Below are positions 16,505 through 25,517 of a stretch of 64,000 nt of DNA, in pieces. The stretch's first letter is position 1, and each line of letters begins with the position of its first letter. This stretch comes from Bradyrhizobium iriomotense (lineage in GTDB: Bacteria; Pseudomonadota; Alphaproteobacteria; Rhizobiales; Xanthobacteraceae). Below the pieces are notes generated by a model. The model was not told the DNA's origin and did no database searches. It was given only the letters and a program-made list of their open reading frames with translations. The position numbers and the translations under genes are program-made. The DNA is taken from positions 107,997 through 171,996 of the forward strand of contig NZ_JAFCJZ010000019.1 in the NCBI RefSeq assembly GCF_018130765.1. The letters run 5' to 3'.

Positions 16505-17711
16505 GGCACGACCCTCCGGAAACGAGCTTTGCCTTAGACGTTGTCTTGGGCGCCGCGGCCGCATTCGCGGTCGGCGCGCTTGAACGTGTCGCAATGGTGG
16601 GGATCACGGACATGCCGGGCCGGAGCGCAATGGCGGGTCCATGCTCGGCATCGAGCACGATCTTGACCGGGATGCGCTGCACCACCTTGGTGAAATTGCC
16701 GGTGGCGTTGTCGGGCGGCAGCAGCGCGAATTCCTGGCCACTGGCCGGCGCGAGGGAATCGACGTGACCATGCACGATTTGGCCCGGGAACATGTCGACC
16801 TCGATATCGACGGCCTGTCCCGGTGCGACGTGCGTGAGCTGCGTTTCCTTGAAATTGGCGACGACGTAAGCGCCAGCGGCCGGCACGATCGACATCAGCT
16901 GCGTACCGGCCTGCACGAACTGGCCGACGCGCAAGGAGCGATTGCCGACGACGCCGTCGATCGGCGAGACGATCGTGGTGTAGCCGAGATTGAGCTCCGC
17001 CTGCTGCTGGACCGCGGCTGCGCGCGCGGTGGCGGCCTTGGCCTGCACGATCTCGGCCTTGAGGAGATCGACCTGCTTCTGTGCGGAGATGAGGTTGGCG
17101 TTGTCGCGCGCGATCGCGGCGTCGGCGCCGGCATCGCGCGCCTGCGCCTGCTGTGCGTTCTGGATGCTGCCATAGCCGGTCCTGGCGAGATCCGTGTAGC
17201 GCTTGTTCTCCTGCTGCGCGAAGGTCTTCGCGGCCGTGGCGACGTCGATGGTCGCCTTCGCGGCTGCGATCACCGCTTCCTGAACTTCGAGCTGCGCCTC
17301 CTTGCTGACGACCGTCGCGTTCGCCGCCTGCACGTCGGCGCGGGCCTGGTCGAGTGCGACCCGGAAGTCGCGGTCGTCGATCCCGGCCAGCACCTGGCCA
17401 GCTTTCACATGCTCGTTATCGGCGACCAGAACCCGGTTGAGATAGCCACTGACCTTCGGCGCGATGGTCGTGTTGTCGGCCTTCACATAGGCGTCATCGG
17501 TGGAGATGAGGTACTGGCCGACGGTCCAGTAATCGTAGCCGTACAAGCTGGCACCGGCCAGCGCGACGGCCGCGGCCCCCAGCAGCAACAGCTTGCGAAA
17601 ATTGAGCTTTTTCCGGCTTGCGTAGACCGGCGCGGCCGGCAGGACGCCCTCCAGGGCGGTTGCCGCGACGGCGGTCTGGGCGGCAGCGGATGGGGTGGTG
17701 TGGACGGTCAT
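16452..17711 (-). CDS. emrA: HlyD/EmrA-family membrane fusion protein
   Basis: 419 residues from the ATG at 17711. One N-terminal membrane anchor (about 45-65, LLLLGAAAVALAGASLYGY), then TDDAYVKADNTTIAPKVSGYLNRVLVADNEHVKAGQVLAGID (biotinyl-lipoyl half motif), a long alpha-helical coiled-coil hairpin rich in Ala, Gln and Lys (about 125-230), the second lipoyl half, and a beta-barrel (SPIDGVVGNRSLRVGQFVQAGTQLMSIVP). It bridges the EmrB pump to the outer membrane. The C-terminal tail overlaps the emrB start. The promoter region at 17712-17802 is shared with the divergent TetR gene. Confidence 0.9.
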   Translation of the reverse strand: MTVHTTPSAAAQTAVAATALEGVLPAAPVYASRKKLNFRKLLLLGAAAVALAGASLYGYDYWTVGQYLISTDDAYVKADNTTIAPKVSGYLNRVLVADNEHVKAGQVLAGIDDRDFRVALDQARADVQAANATVVSKEAQLEVQEAVIAAAKATIDVATAAKTFAQQENKRYTDLARTGYGSIQNAQQAQARDAGADAAIARDNANLISAQKQVDLLKAEIVQAKAATARAAAVQQQAELNLGYTTIVSPIDGVVGNRSLRVGQFVQAGTQLMSIVPAAGAYVVANFKETQLTHVAPGQAVDIEVDMFPGQIVHGHVDSLAPASGQEFALLPPDNATGNFTKVVQRIPVKIVLDAEHGPAIALRPGMSVIPTIATRSSAPTANAAAAPKTTSKAKLVSGGSCHVKQPLTFDASNTGRDA

Positions 17712-17770
17712 GGCCGGCTCCCCTGAATTAGGAAACTTGATAATTTCCAAAATGAGACTAGCTTTGGAAT

Positions 17771-17795
17771 TGTCAATGGAATGACAGGCGTCATT
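17771..17795. promoter_or_regulatory. Overlapping palindromes, candidate TetR operator
   Basis: Two overlapping inverted repeats are visible: TGTCA-N6-TGACA (17771-17786) and AATGAC-N4-GTCATT (17780-17795). They sit just before the TetR start at 17803 and in the shared promoter region of emrAB. This is the standard place for an autoregulatory TetR site. Confidence 0.55.
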
Positions 17796-17802
17796 TAAAA
17801 GC

Positions 17803-18477
17803 ATGGCTCAGAAAAACTTGGCTCAGGCAAAATCGGACAGTGAAGTTCGTCCGCGCGGGCGGCCACCGGTCCGTAGCGAGGACGAGACCAGGCGGATCGT
17901 CTTCGACACCGCGCGGCACGCCTTTGCCGGCGACGGCTACGCCGCGACCAGTACCGAAGAGCTGGCGCGTCGCGCCGGCATCTCGACCAAGACTCTTTAT
18001 CGTCTGTTCCCCGGCAAGGCCGCTTTGTTCGAGGCGATGTGCGCCGACCGGCTCGAGCAGTTGCTCTCCGCCGTGGATCTGCAAGGAAGCGATGATGTCG
18101 ACATCGAAACCGGCTTGCGCGCCGCGCTGCTCGCCTGCGCCGATCTCGCGCTCGATCCGGAGGTCGTGGCGTTGCAGCGCATGGTGCTGCAGGAATCCGC
18201 CGCATTCCCTGAGCTTGCCGCGAACTTCTACAAGAACGGCATCTCCCGCACCGTGACGGCACTCGCCGGCTGGCTGCGCGTCCAGGTCAGGCGCAAGCGC
18301 ATCGTGATCGACGACGCGGAGGAAGCCGCGGGCATGCTGATCGGTATGGTCGCATCGGCGCCGCAGCGCGCGGCGATCTATGGCGGCGTGCCTCTGCCGT
18401 CACGCAAGCAGATCGAGCGCCGGGTGCAGACCTGCGCGGCCCTGTTCCTCGACGGCTGCCGCGCCAAATCGCCCTGA
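17803..18477 (+). CDS. TetR-family transcriptional regulator of the efflux operon
   Basis: 224 residues. The N-terminal helix-turn-helix is clear (about 38-75: VFDTARHAFAGDGYAATSTEELARRAGISTKTLYRLFPGKAALFEAM). The C-terminal ligand domain resembles the TetR_C AefR-like group. It is divergently transcribed from emrAB with a palindrome-rich gap of 91 bases, so it probably represses both itself and the pump until a toxic ligand binds. Confidence 0.9.
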   Translation: MAQKNLAQAKSDSEVRPRGRPPVRSEDETRRIVFDTARHAFAGDGYAATSTEELARRAGISTKTLYRLFPGKAALFEAMCADRLEQLLSAVDLQGSDDVDIETGLRAALLACADLALDPEVVALQRMVLQESAAFPELAANFYKNGISRTVTALAGWLRVQVRRKRIVIDDAEEAAGMLIGMVASAPQRAAIYGGVPLPSRKQIERRVQTCAALFLDGCRAKSP

Positions 18478-18521
18478 CGGCCCCGTTTGACAATCTTCAG
18501 CGCCTCGATTAAATACTTCGC

Positions 18522-18983
18522 ATGCGAAATAAAGACGCCGCGGCGAGGCATCACCGGCTGATCTACCTTCTGAGCGTCGCGCAACGGCGCTTGCAGCGCT
18601 GGATGGCAGCGCAGCCACAGAATGAAGTGACGCCGGCGCAGGCGGGGCTGTTGTTCATCCTCGGCAAGCAGGACGGCGTCCTGATGGGCGAGGCGGGTGC
18701 GGCGCTCGACATGGGGCCGGCCGGCATTTCCGGCCTCGTCGACCGCAGTGCTGCTGCAAAACTGGTCGAGCGGCGGGCCGATCGCGATGATGGGCGGGCT
18801 TGGCGCGTGTGGCTGACGCCGAAAGGGCGCACCGTGCTGGCGCAGGTGAAAACGGAAGCCGCCGAGATCAACGCCGCGCTGACGGAAGGATTTACAGCTA
18901 CGGAGATCGACATCGTCGCACGCTGGCTGACGAGCATTCAGGACAAGTTTCCAAGAGATACTTCAAGAGATCCAGAGGACTAG
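18522..18983 (+). CDS. MarR-family transcriptional regulator
   Basis: 153 residues with a winged helix-turn-helix (about 45-110: EVTPAQAGLLFILGKQDGVLMGEAGAALDMGPAGISGLVDRSAAAKLVERRADRDDGRAWRVWLTPKGR). The final stretch is the wing plus the MarR dimer helix. The enoyl-CoA hydratase gene starts 11 bases after its stop, so the two are likely one operon, and an acyl-CoA or phenolic ligand would be typical. It follows the TetR gene by 44 bases. Confidence 0.88.
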   Translation: MRNKDAAARHHRLIYLLSVAQRRLQRWMAAQPQNEVTPAQAGLLFILGKQDGVLMGEAGAALDMGPAGISGLVDRSAAAKLVERRADRDDGRAWRVWLTPKGRTVLAQVKTEAAEINAALTEGFTATEIDIVARWLTSIQDKFPRDTSRDPED

Positions 18984-18994
18984 AGGAGAGACCC

Positions 18995-19765
18995 ATGACC
19001 GAGCATGTGCGAGTTGAGAACAACAACGGCGTTCTCACCCTCACGCTGGCGCGCCCCGACAAGAAGAACGCGCTGACCGATGCGATGTACGGCAAGCTTG
19101 CCGACACCATCGAATCCGCCGAATTCGATCCATCCGCCCGCGTGATCCTGATCCGCGGCGAGGGCGACATGTTCACGGCCGGCAACGATGTCGGCGAATT
19201 CGCAGCCGTCGCATCCGGCAAGTCGGAAGGCAGTCGCAACGTCATCCGCTTCATCCAGTCGCTGGCGCGCTGCACCCGGCCGCTGGTCGCCGCCGTGCAG
19301 GGCCGCGCCGTCGGCGTCGGCACCACGATGCTGCTGCATTGCGACCTCGTCGTGCTCGCTGACAACGCGCAATTGTCGACGCCGTTCGTCAGCCTTGCGC
19401 TGGTGCCGGAGGCGGCGTCCAGCCTGCTGATGCCCGCGCGCATCGGCTATGCGCGCGCCTACGAGATGTTCGCGCTCGGCGAGACCGTGCCGGCCAAATC
19501 CGCGCTGGACTGGGGCCTCGCCAACCGCGTCGTCCCGCTCGACAGGCTCGACGCCGATGCACTTGCGCTCGCACAGCGGCTCGCCCGCCAGCCGGCCGGC
19601 GCGCTCACTGCCACAAAGAAGCTGATGCGCAACGGCGAGGCGCTGGTCGCGCAGATGCAGGCGGAAGGCGAGCAGTTCGCGCAGCGTCTGCGCACCGCCG
19701 AGGCGCGCGAGGCGTTCACGGCGTTTGCCGAGCGCCGTCCGCCGGATTTCACGAAACTCGCGTAA
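18995..19765 (+). CDS. Enoyl-CoA hydratase/isomerase family protein
   Basis: 256 residues, start chosen at the ATG preceded by AGGAGAG. Crotonase fold: ARPDKKNALTDAMYGKLADTI, the first oxyanion-hole region TAGNDVGEF and the second AVQGRAVGVGTTMLLHCDLVVLADNAQLSTPFVSLALVPEAASS. The catalytic Glu expected after GTTML is not conserved in the mitochondrial-hydratase position, but the Glu in LVPEAASS is kept, as in Delta3-Delta2 enoyl-CoA isomerases (PaaG/ECI-like). So isomerase or hydratase activity on acyl-CoA is likely; the substrate is open. It is the second gene of the MarR operon. Confidence 0.85.
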   Translation: MTEHVRVENNNGVLTLTLARPDKKNALTDAMYGKLADTIESAEFDPSARVILIRGEGDMFTAGNDVGEFAAVASGKSEGSRNVIRFIQSLARCTRPLVAAVQGRAVGVGTTMLLHCDLVVLADNAQLSTPFVSLALVPEAASSLLMPARIGYARAYEMFALGETVPAKSALDWGLANRVVPLDRLDADALALAQRLARQPAGALTATKKLMRNGEALVAQMQAEGEQFAQRLRTAEAREAFTAFAERRPPDFTKLA

Positions 19766-19890
19766 CGAGCTCTGGCCCGGCCTGGCGCAGATGCGGCAGG
19801 CCGGAAAGCCGGCATTTGACTACAACCTTAACGAAACATTGGCATGTCGCGATGCAAGGTGGCCGCTATTGACGAATAGGCCCCTGGCTC

Positions 19891-21972
19891 ATGGCAATTC
19901 TTAAGAAATCGGTAAGCACGCTGCTCCTCGTGCTGATGGCGCTCTTGGCTGCCGGTGCGCTCACCAGCACCGCGATCCAGATGGTCGGCGCCTTCGGCCG
20001 CTACAGCGACAGCCTGGAAACGGCCCGCCTTGCCGCTGCCGACAAGGCGATCTTCCATGGCGTGCTCGCGCTACGCAACAATCGCGGCGACGCCCAGAGC
20101 GCCATCCTTGGCGAGGACGATCCCAAGGCAAAGCTCGCCGAAGCCGAGAAAGCCGAGCAGGCCGGCTATGACGGCATCAACGCCGCGCTCGCGACCGTCG
20201 ATTTCGCGCGCCGCGATGAGCTCGCCAGCACGCTGAAGCAGCGCTGGAACGACGCCGCGCCGCAGTTCCAGCTGTTCCACGACGAAGCCAAGCGTCCACG
20301 CGCCGAGCGCAAGATCGAGCGGACCAATTCCTGGTACGATGCCGTCACCAAGGTCATCGACACCGCGAACCTCGCCTCCACCGCGGTGTCGAACCGCGCC
20401 TGGATGAACGATCCCTATATCGCCCGCATGATCCAGGTCCGCCGCTTCGCCTGGCAGGTGCGCGACCGCTATGGCATCCATTGCTCGTCGCTTCGCTCCA
20501 ACGTCAACAGCAGCAAGCCGCTCGACGACGCCCAGAAGCGGTCACTGGCGCAATGGGATGGCACGATCACCTCCGGCTGGGCGGGCATGGCGGAGTTGCT
20601 GGCTGCGCCCGACGTGACGGCGGAGCTGGTGACGGCAGCGTCGGACGCGAAGGCCAAGACCGACGGCGCCCTGAAGCAGATCGGCGATCTCACCAGGAAT
20701 TTCGACGGCAGCGGCAAGCCCGCGATGCCCGCTGCTGAGTGGAATGCGTTTTGCCAGTCGCCGTTCCCGCTCATTGTCGGGATTGCGAACAAGGCCCTCG
20801 ACCAGTCGATCGCGCGCGCGGAGACGATCCAGGCCAAGGCGCTCACCAATCTCGTGGTGCAATCGCTCGCGTTCCTGCTGGCGCTCGCGGTGACCCTGGC
20901 CGGCGTCTATGTGGTGCGCAGCCGCCTGATGCGCCCGGTGCGCGCCATCCTCGATGCCATCGCGCGGATCGGAGCGCGCGACTACGCGACGCCGGTTCCG
21001 CAATCGAAGTATCCCGACGAGTTCGGCACCATGGCCGCAGCGCTCGAAAGCCTGCGGGAGAGCGCGGCGACCGCGGAGCGTCTCGGCCAGGAACGCGAAT
21101 CGCAGCAGGCGCTGCAGCTCGCCCGCTCCGGCACGGTGGATGCGGCGTGCCGCAGCTTCGACGACACCGTGCAGGCTGTCATTCACAGCGTTGCGGCGTC
21201 GACAAAGGAGCTCGATGCGACGGCAACCGGCGTGCGCTCGCTGGTTGCGGAGTCGAGCAGCCAGACCGCGGCGGTGTCCTCCGCCGCCGAGCAGGCCACC
21301 AACAATCTCGAGACCATCGCGGCCGCGACCGAGGAGCTCTCGGCGTCCGTCGGCGAGATTTCCGCGCAGGTGCAGTCGAGCGCGCGCGAGGCCCGCGAGG
21401 CGGTGGCGCAGGCCGAGCAGACCAATGCGACGGTCGAGATCCTCGACCAGACCGCGAGCCGCATCAGCGAAGTCGTGAAGATGATCCACGCCATCGCCGG
21501 CCAGACCAATTTGCTGGCGCTGAACGCCACCATCGAGGCCGCGCGCGCGGGCGAGGCTGGCCGCGGCTTCGCCGTGGTCGCCGGCGAGGTCAAGAGCCTC
21601 GCCGCGCAGACGGCGACGGCCACCGAGGAGATCTCCCGCCAGGTCGAGGAGATCCAGGGCGCGACCGGTCAGGCTGTGACCGCCATCCGCTCGATCGGCG
21701 GCGCCATCAGCGGCATTGACGAGAAGATGACGGCGATTGCCGCCGCGGTCGAGCAGCAGCGCGCGGCCACCACCGAGATCTCGCGCAACTTCCAGCAGGC
21801 CGCGCAAGGCACCCGCGAGGTCACCGACACCATCGGCAGCGTCGCGAGACTCAACCAGGAGACCGGCAATGCCGGCACGGTGCTGTCGGAATCCGTGAAG
21901 AAGATGTCGGCTGATGCCGATCGTCTGCGCGTCGCAGTTGAAGGCTTCCTGGGAGCCGTGAAGACCGCATAA
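19891..21972 (+). CDS. Methyl-accepting chemotaxis protein
   Basis: 693 residues. The N-terminal membrane segment is about 7-30; the periplasmic sensor of about 290 residues is all-helical and has no domain I recognise. The second membrane segment is about 323-345 (LVVQSLAFLLALAVTLAGVYVV), followed by a HAMP domain (RPVRAILDAIARIGARDYATPVP) and a long signalling domain. The CheA/CheW contact hairpin is intact (IAGQTNLLALNATIEAARAG followed by GRGFAVVAGEVKSLA). No C-terminal NWETF-like CheR tether is present. No che genes are nearby, so it is an orphan receptor feeding a distant chemotaxis array. The ligand is unknown; the adjacent sugar-acid gene is a weak hint. Confidence 0.92.
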   Translation: MAILKKSVSTLLLVLMALLAAGALTSTAIQMVGAFGRYSDSLETARLAAADKAIFHGVLALRNNRGDAQSAILGEDDPKAKLAEAEKAEQAGYDGINAALATVDFARRDELASTLKQRWNDAAPQFQLFHDEAKRPRAERKIERTNSWYDAVTKVIDTANLASTAVSNRAWMNDPYIARMIQVRRFAWQVRDRYGIHCSSLRSNVNSSKPLDDAQKRSLAQWDGTITSGWAGMAELLAAPDVTAELVTAASDAKAKTDGALKQIGDLTRNFDGSGKPAMPAAEWNAFCQSPFPLIVGIANKALDQSIARAETIQAKALTNLVVQSLAFLLALAVTLAGVYVVRSRLMRPVRAILDAIARIGARDYATPVPQSKYPDEFGTMAAALESLRESAATAERLGQERESQQALQLARSGTVDAACRSFDDTVQAVIHSVAASTKELDATATGVRSLVAESSSQTAAVSSAAEQATNNLETIAAATEELSASVGEISAQVQSSAREAREAVAQAEQTNATVEILDQTASRISEVVKMIHAIAGQTNLLALNATIEAARAGEAGRGFAVVAGEVKSLAAQTATATEEISRQVEEIQGATGQAVTAIRSIGGAISGIDEKMTAIAAAVEQQRAATTEISRNFQQAAQGTREVTDTIGSVARLNQETGNAGTVLSESVKKMSADADRLRVAVEGFLGAVKTA

Positions 21973-22096
21973 CTTCGCTCATCCTCCATCCTGACGTCGC
22001 GCAGGCATTGCCGCCGGTCCGCGTGGCGGGTACATGTGTGCCGCCGCGCCCCGTATGCGGCCATAGACTTAAGACACATCAGGGATGGAGAGTTCG

Positions 22097-23035
22097 ATGC
22101 CGGTCACCCCACACAAGGCCCAGCGCCCCTATCGCGGCGTCTTCCCGGTCGCGCCCACCATCTTCGACGAGCGCGGCGAGCTCGACCTCGAGGGCCAGCG
22201 CCGCTGCATCGACTTCATGATCGATGCCGGCTCACACGGAATCTGCATTCTCGCCAACTTCTCCGAGCAGTTCGTGCTCACGGACGCCGAGCGCGAAACC
22301 GTGATGCATACGGTGCTGGAACATGTCGCGGGCCGGGTTCCCGTCATCGTCACCACCACCCATTTCAGCTCCGCCGTCTGCGCCGCGCGCAGCAAGCAGG
22401 CCGAAGCCGCCGGCGCCGCCATGGTGATGGTGATGCCGCCCTACCACGGCGCGACCTTCCGGGTCCCGGAGAAGGGCATCGTCGAATTCTTCAAGGTGCT
22501 CTCGGGCGCGATCAACATTCCTATCATGATCCAGGATGCGCCGGTCGCCGGCACGCCGCTGTCGGTCGAGCTGCTGGCGCGGCTGTCGCGCGAATTCTCC
22601 AACATCCGCTATTTCAAGATCGAGGTTCCCGGCGCCGCCTCAAAGCTCCGCAGCCTGATCGAGGCCGGTGGCAAGGACATCGAGGGCCCCTGGGACGGCG
22701 AGGAGGCGATCACGCTGCTCGCCGATCTCGACGCCGGCGCCACCGGCGCCATGACCGGTGGCGGCTATCCCGACGGCATCCGCCAGATCATCGATCCCTA
22801 TTTCGCCGGCGACCGCGAAAAGGCCAAGGCGGCCTATGAACGCTGGCTGCCGCTGATCAACTACGAGAACCGCCAATGCGGCCTGATCGCCTGCAAGGTG
22901 ATGATGCAGGCCGGCGGCGTGATCAAGTCGGAGGCGGTGCGCCATCCGCTGCAGCCGCTGCACCCGGCGACGCGCGCCGGGCTCTTGGAGCTCGCCAAGG
23001 AGCGCGATGCGCTGGCGCTGCGGTGGGCGAAGTAG
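22097..23035 (+). CDS. Probable L-2-keto-3-deoxyarabonate dehydratase (DapA superfamily)
   Basis: 312 residues from the ATG at 22097 (GGAG at good spacing); an in-frame ATG at 22085 is less well placed. The sequence resembles Azospirillum-type L-KDA dehydratase, which converts L-2-keto-3-deoxyarabonate to alpha-ketoglutarate semialdehyde in non-phosphorylating arabinose breakdown: FPVAPTIFDERGELDLEGQ, ILANFSEQFVL in place of the usual GTTGE, and YFKIEVPGA with the Schiff-base Lys. The tyrosine loop typical of DapA is replaced by MIQDAPVAGT. GPWDGEEAITLLADLDAGATGAMTGGGYPDG is also characteristic. Family recognition is from memory of the sequence pattern. No other arabinose gene is nearby, so it stands alone. 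Confidence 0.75.
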   Translation: MPVTPHKAQRPYRGVFPVAPTIFDERGELDLEGQRRCIDFMIDAGSHGICILANFSEQFVLTDAERETVMHTVLEHVAGRVPVIVTTTHFSSAVCAARSKQAEAAGAAMVMVMPPYHGATFRVPEKGIVEFFKVLSGAINIPIMIQDAPVAGTPLSVELLARLSREFSNIRYFKIEVPGAASKLRSLIEAGGKDIEGPWDGEEAITLLADLDAGATGAMTGGGYPDGIRQIIDPYFAGDREKAKAAYERWLPLINYENRQCGLIACKVMMQAGGVIKSEAVRHPLQPLHPATRAGLLELAKERDALALRWAK

Positions 23036-23053
23036 CGGCGCCAAACATTCAGT

Positions 23054-23214
23054 GTCGTCCCGGACAAGCGCGCCTCAAGCGCGCGCAGATCCGGGACCCA
23101 TAACCACAGGATCGGGTTTGGCGAAGATTTGGAGTTATCAGCCTGCTCCATAACCACTCCCTGGGGTTATGGGTCCCGGCCCCCGTGCGCAATTGCGCAC
23201 TAGGCCGGGACGAC
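23054..23214. repeat. Long palindromic intergenic repeat (GTCGTCCCGG type)
   Basis: Begins GTCGTCCCGGACAAGCGCGC and ends GGCCGGGACGAC. Inner arms CCGGGACCCATAACC and GGTTATGGGTCCCGG are complementary, so the element can form a long hairpin. Elements of this kind are widespread between Bradyrhizobium genes. The rest of the 400-base gap before the next gene (23215-23436) shows no gene I can support. Confidence 0.75.
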
Positions 23215-23436
23215 GCTGAGTGTGAGGTGCGCGCCCCGCCTGATCCATCGGATTCCATTTCGCCTGAAGGCGTCGAATTAGCGCGGCCCGGGCTGTTTCC
23301 CGCAGCTCCGCGATGGCATATTGTACGCTCGCCAACCGGCCCTGCGGAGCATTTCAAGACATCGCGTAACATTTCTTCATTACGCCGCTATCCCGAGCCA
23401 GGTTGGAGCGAACCGACAGAACAGGGAGGCAGTGCC

Positions 23437-24837
23437 ATGACGATGAGGCCGGATCCCACCTTTCACGCATCGCCCAAGCTTGCGATGGAAGCTCCTGCGG
23501 AGAACTTTGCCTACACCTTGCTGCTCAGTCCGGATTTCTCAAAGCCGGATGCTCTCGCGGTCATCGACGTCAAGCCGGGATCGCCGAGCTATAGCCAGAT
23601 CGTTCACACCGTGACGATGCCCAACAAGGGCGATGAGTTTCATCACTTCGGCTGGAATGCCTGCTCCTCCGCCCTGTCGCCGCTCGCCGGGCACGCCTTC
23701 ATCGAGCGGCGCTACCTCATCATCCCCGGGCTGCGCTCGTCGCGGATCTACATCATCGATACCAAGCCGGATCCGACCAAGGCCAAGATCCACAAGATCA
23801 TCGAACCGGAGGAGGTCTTCAAGAAGACCGGTTACTCGCGGCCGCATACCATCCATTGCGGGCCGGACGGCATCTATGTGAGCACGCTGGGCGGCGGCGG
23901 CAAAGACGGCACCAATGGGCCTCCGGGCGTCTTCATCATGGATTGCGAGACGTTCGAGGTGCTTGGACGATGGGAGATCGACCGCGGCCCGCAGACGTTG
24001 CACTATGATTTCTGGTGGAATCTGCCGCGCGACTATATGGTGACCAGCGAATGGGCGTTGCCGCCGCAGTTCGAGAACGGGATCGTCCCGGAGGATTTGC
24101 TGTCGAACAAATATGGTCATCGTCTCCACTTCTGGGATCTCCGTGCCCGGCGCAACGTGCAAACGATCGATCTCGGCGCCAATCATCAGATGGCGCTGGA
24201 GGTGCGGCCGGCGCACGATCCGGTTCGCGAGTACGGCTTCGTCGGCGTCGTGGTTGACACCACCAACCTCGAAGCATCGATCTGGACCTGGTGGCGGGAG
24301 GGCGGAAAATTCCATGCCGAGAAGACGGCGACGATCCCTCCCGAACCCGCGCCCAAGGAGAAGCTGCCGCCGCTGCTGCAGGGATTTGGCGCCGTGCCGC
24401 CGCTGGTGACGGACATCGACCTGTCGATGGACGACCGGTTTCTCTATGTCTCGTGCTGGGGCACGGGTGAAATGCGCCAGTACGACGTCAGCGATCCGCG
24501 CAAACCGAAGCTTGCGGGCTCCGTCCATATCGGCGGCATCGCGCGCCGCACGCCCCATCCGAACGGCAAGGCATTTGCGGCAGGTCCGCAGATGGTCGAG
24601 ATCAGCCGCGACGGCCGGCGCGTGTACTGGACCAATTCGCTGTATTCGACCTGGGACGATCAGTTCTATCCCGACGGTGTTCCGGGCGTGGAGGTCATGG
24701 CCAATGTCGGTCGCAACGGCGGCCTGGAGCTCGATAAGAACTATTTTGTGAGCTTCCCCGACGGATATCGTGCGCACCAGATCAGGCTCGAGGGCGGCGA
24801 CTGTTCGACGGACTCCTTTTGTTACCCGTCGGTCTAG
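23437..24837 (+). CDS. Selenium-binding protein 56 family / methanethiol oxidase
   Basis: 466 residues, the usual SBP56 size, from the ATG preceded by CAGGGAGGC. Bacterial members oxidise methanethiol to formaldehyde, hydrogen sulfide and peroxide and bind copper. Motifs: YTLLLSPDFSKPDALAVIDVKPGSPSYSQIVHT, GDEFHHFGWNACSSAL, RYLIIPGLRSSRIYIID, GYSRPHTIHCGPDGIYVSTLGG, the Trp/His region HYDFWWNLPRDYMVTSEW, and the terminal DCSTDSFCYPSV. The His residues in these blocks are candidate metal ligands. No signal peptide is visible, though some characterised MtoX proteins are periplasmic. The next gene overlaps its end by 19 bases, which suggests a functional partner. Confidence 0.88.
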   Translation: MTMRPDPTFHASPKLAMEAPAENFAYTLLLSPDFSKPDALAVIDVKPGSPSYSQIVHTVTMPNKGDEFHHFGWNACSSALSPLAGHAFIERRYLIIPGLRSSRIYIIDTKPDPTKAKIHKIIEPEEVFKKTGYSRPHTIHCGPDGIYVSTLGGGGKDGTNGPPGVFIMDCETFEVLGRWEIDRGPQTLHYDFWWNLPRDYMVTSEWALPPQFENGIVPEDLLSNKYGHRLHFWDLRARRNVQTIDLGANHQMALEVRPAHDPVREYGFVGVVVDTTNLEASIWTWWREGGKFHAEKTATIPPEPAPKEKLPPLLQGFGAVPPLVTDIDLSMDDRFLYVSCWGTGEMRQYDVSDPRKPKLAGSVHIGGIARRTPHPNGKAFAAGPQMVEISRDGRRVYWTNSLYSTWDDQFYPDGVPGVEVMANVGRNGGLELDKNYFVSFPDGYRAHQIRLEGGDCSTDSFCYPSV

Positions 24838-25514
24838 ACGGGACGCATGCGAGCCCGGCGCTTGGCTGGCTCTGGCTCGCGCTTGTTGCGAGCGGTCTCT
24901 ACCACGGCGTCAATCCGGGAATGGGATGGCCGCTCGCCGTTTCCGCCGGGCTCCTGGACAAGAACCCACGCGCGCTCTTTCGCGCGTTGTGGGCCCTGGC
25001 GGCCGGGCATCTCCTGGCAACATTTCTCGTGCTGCTGCCATTCGCCTTCCTGCTCGTGCTGGCCGAGTGGCAGCGTCCGATCCAGCTCAGCGCGAGCCTT
25101 CTCGTCATCGGCTTTGGCGTCTATCGGCTGATCGACCGGCGTCATCCGCGCACGCTGGCACGAATTCCGCCGACGCAATTGGCGCTTTGGTCATTTGCCG
25201 TCGCCATTGCTCACGGCGCCGCCCTGATGCTCGTGCCGATCTATCTCGGGCTCTGCCAGGCCTTCGAGCTCGATGCCGGCCATGAGGCGGCGGGCGCGCT
25301 GATGAAGGCAAGTCTCGGGATGGCGGTGCTGGTGTCCCTGGTGCACGTGACCGCCATGGTCGGCGCCGGCGGATGTCTGGCGTGGCTGGTTTACCGCCAT
25401 CTCGGATTGAGGTTCGTCTCGCGAAGCTGGTTCAATCTCGATGCAGTCTGGGCGGCCAGCCTCATTCTGGTTGGCGCGGTGGCGCTCGCCTTCAATCTCG
25501 CGAGCTGGCGCTGA
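24819..25514 (+). CDS. Polytopic membrane protein translationally linked to SBP56
   Basis: 231 residues starting at a TTG inside the 3' end of the SBP56 gene; no ATG exists before residue 35, so the TTG (or no closer start) is forced. Six or so membrane segments. Notable motifs are GLYHGVNPGMGW near residue 27 and AVAIAHGAALMLVPIYLGLC near residue 130. The HGxxP/GMGW and AHGAALML segments place His in the membrane, reminiscent of metal transporters such as NicO/RcnA, but the match is not strong enough to assign. Its overlap with SBP56 suggests metal supply or sulfur-compound handling for that enzyme; this is inference. Confidence 0.75.
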   Translation: MLPVGLDGTHASPALGWLWLALVASGLYHGVNPGMGWPLAVSAGLLDKNPRALFRALWALAAGHLLATFLVLLPFAFLLVLAEWQRPIQLSASLLVIGFGVYRLIDRRHPRTLARIPPTQLALWSFAVAIAHGAALMLVPIYLGLCQAFELDAGHEAAGALMKASLGMAVLVSLVHVTAMVGAGGCLAWLVYRHLGLRFVSRSWFNLDAVWAASLILVGAVALAFNLASWR

Positions 25515-25517
25515 AGT

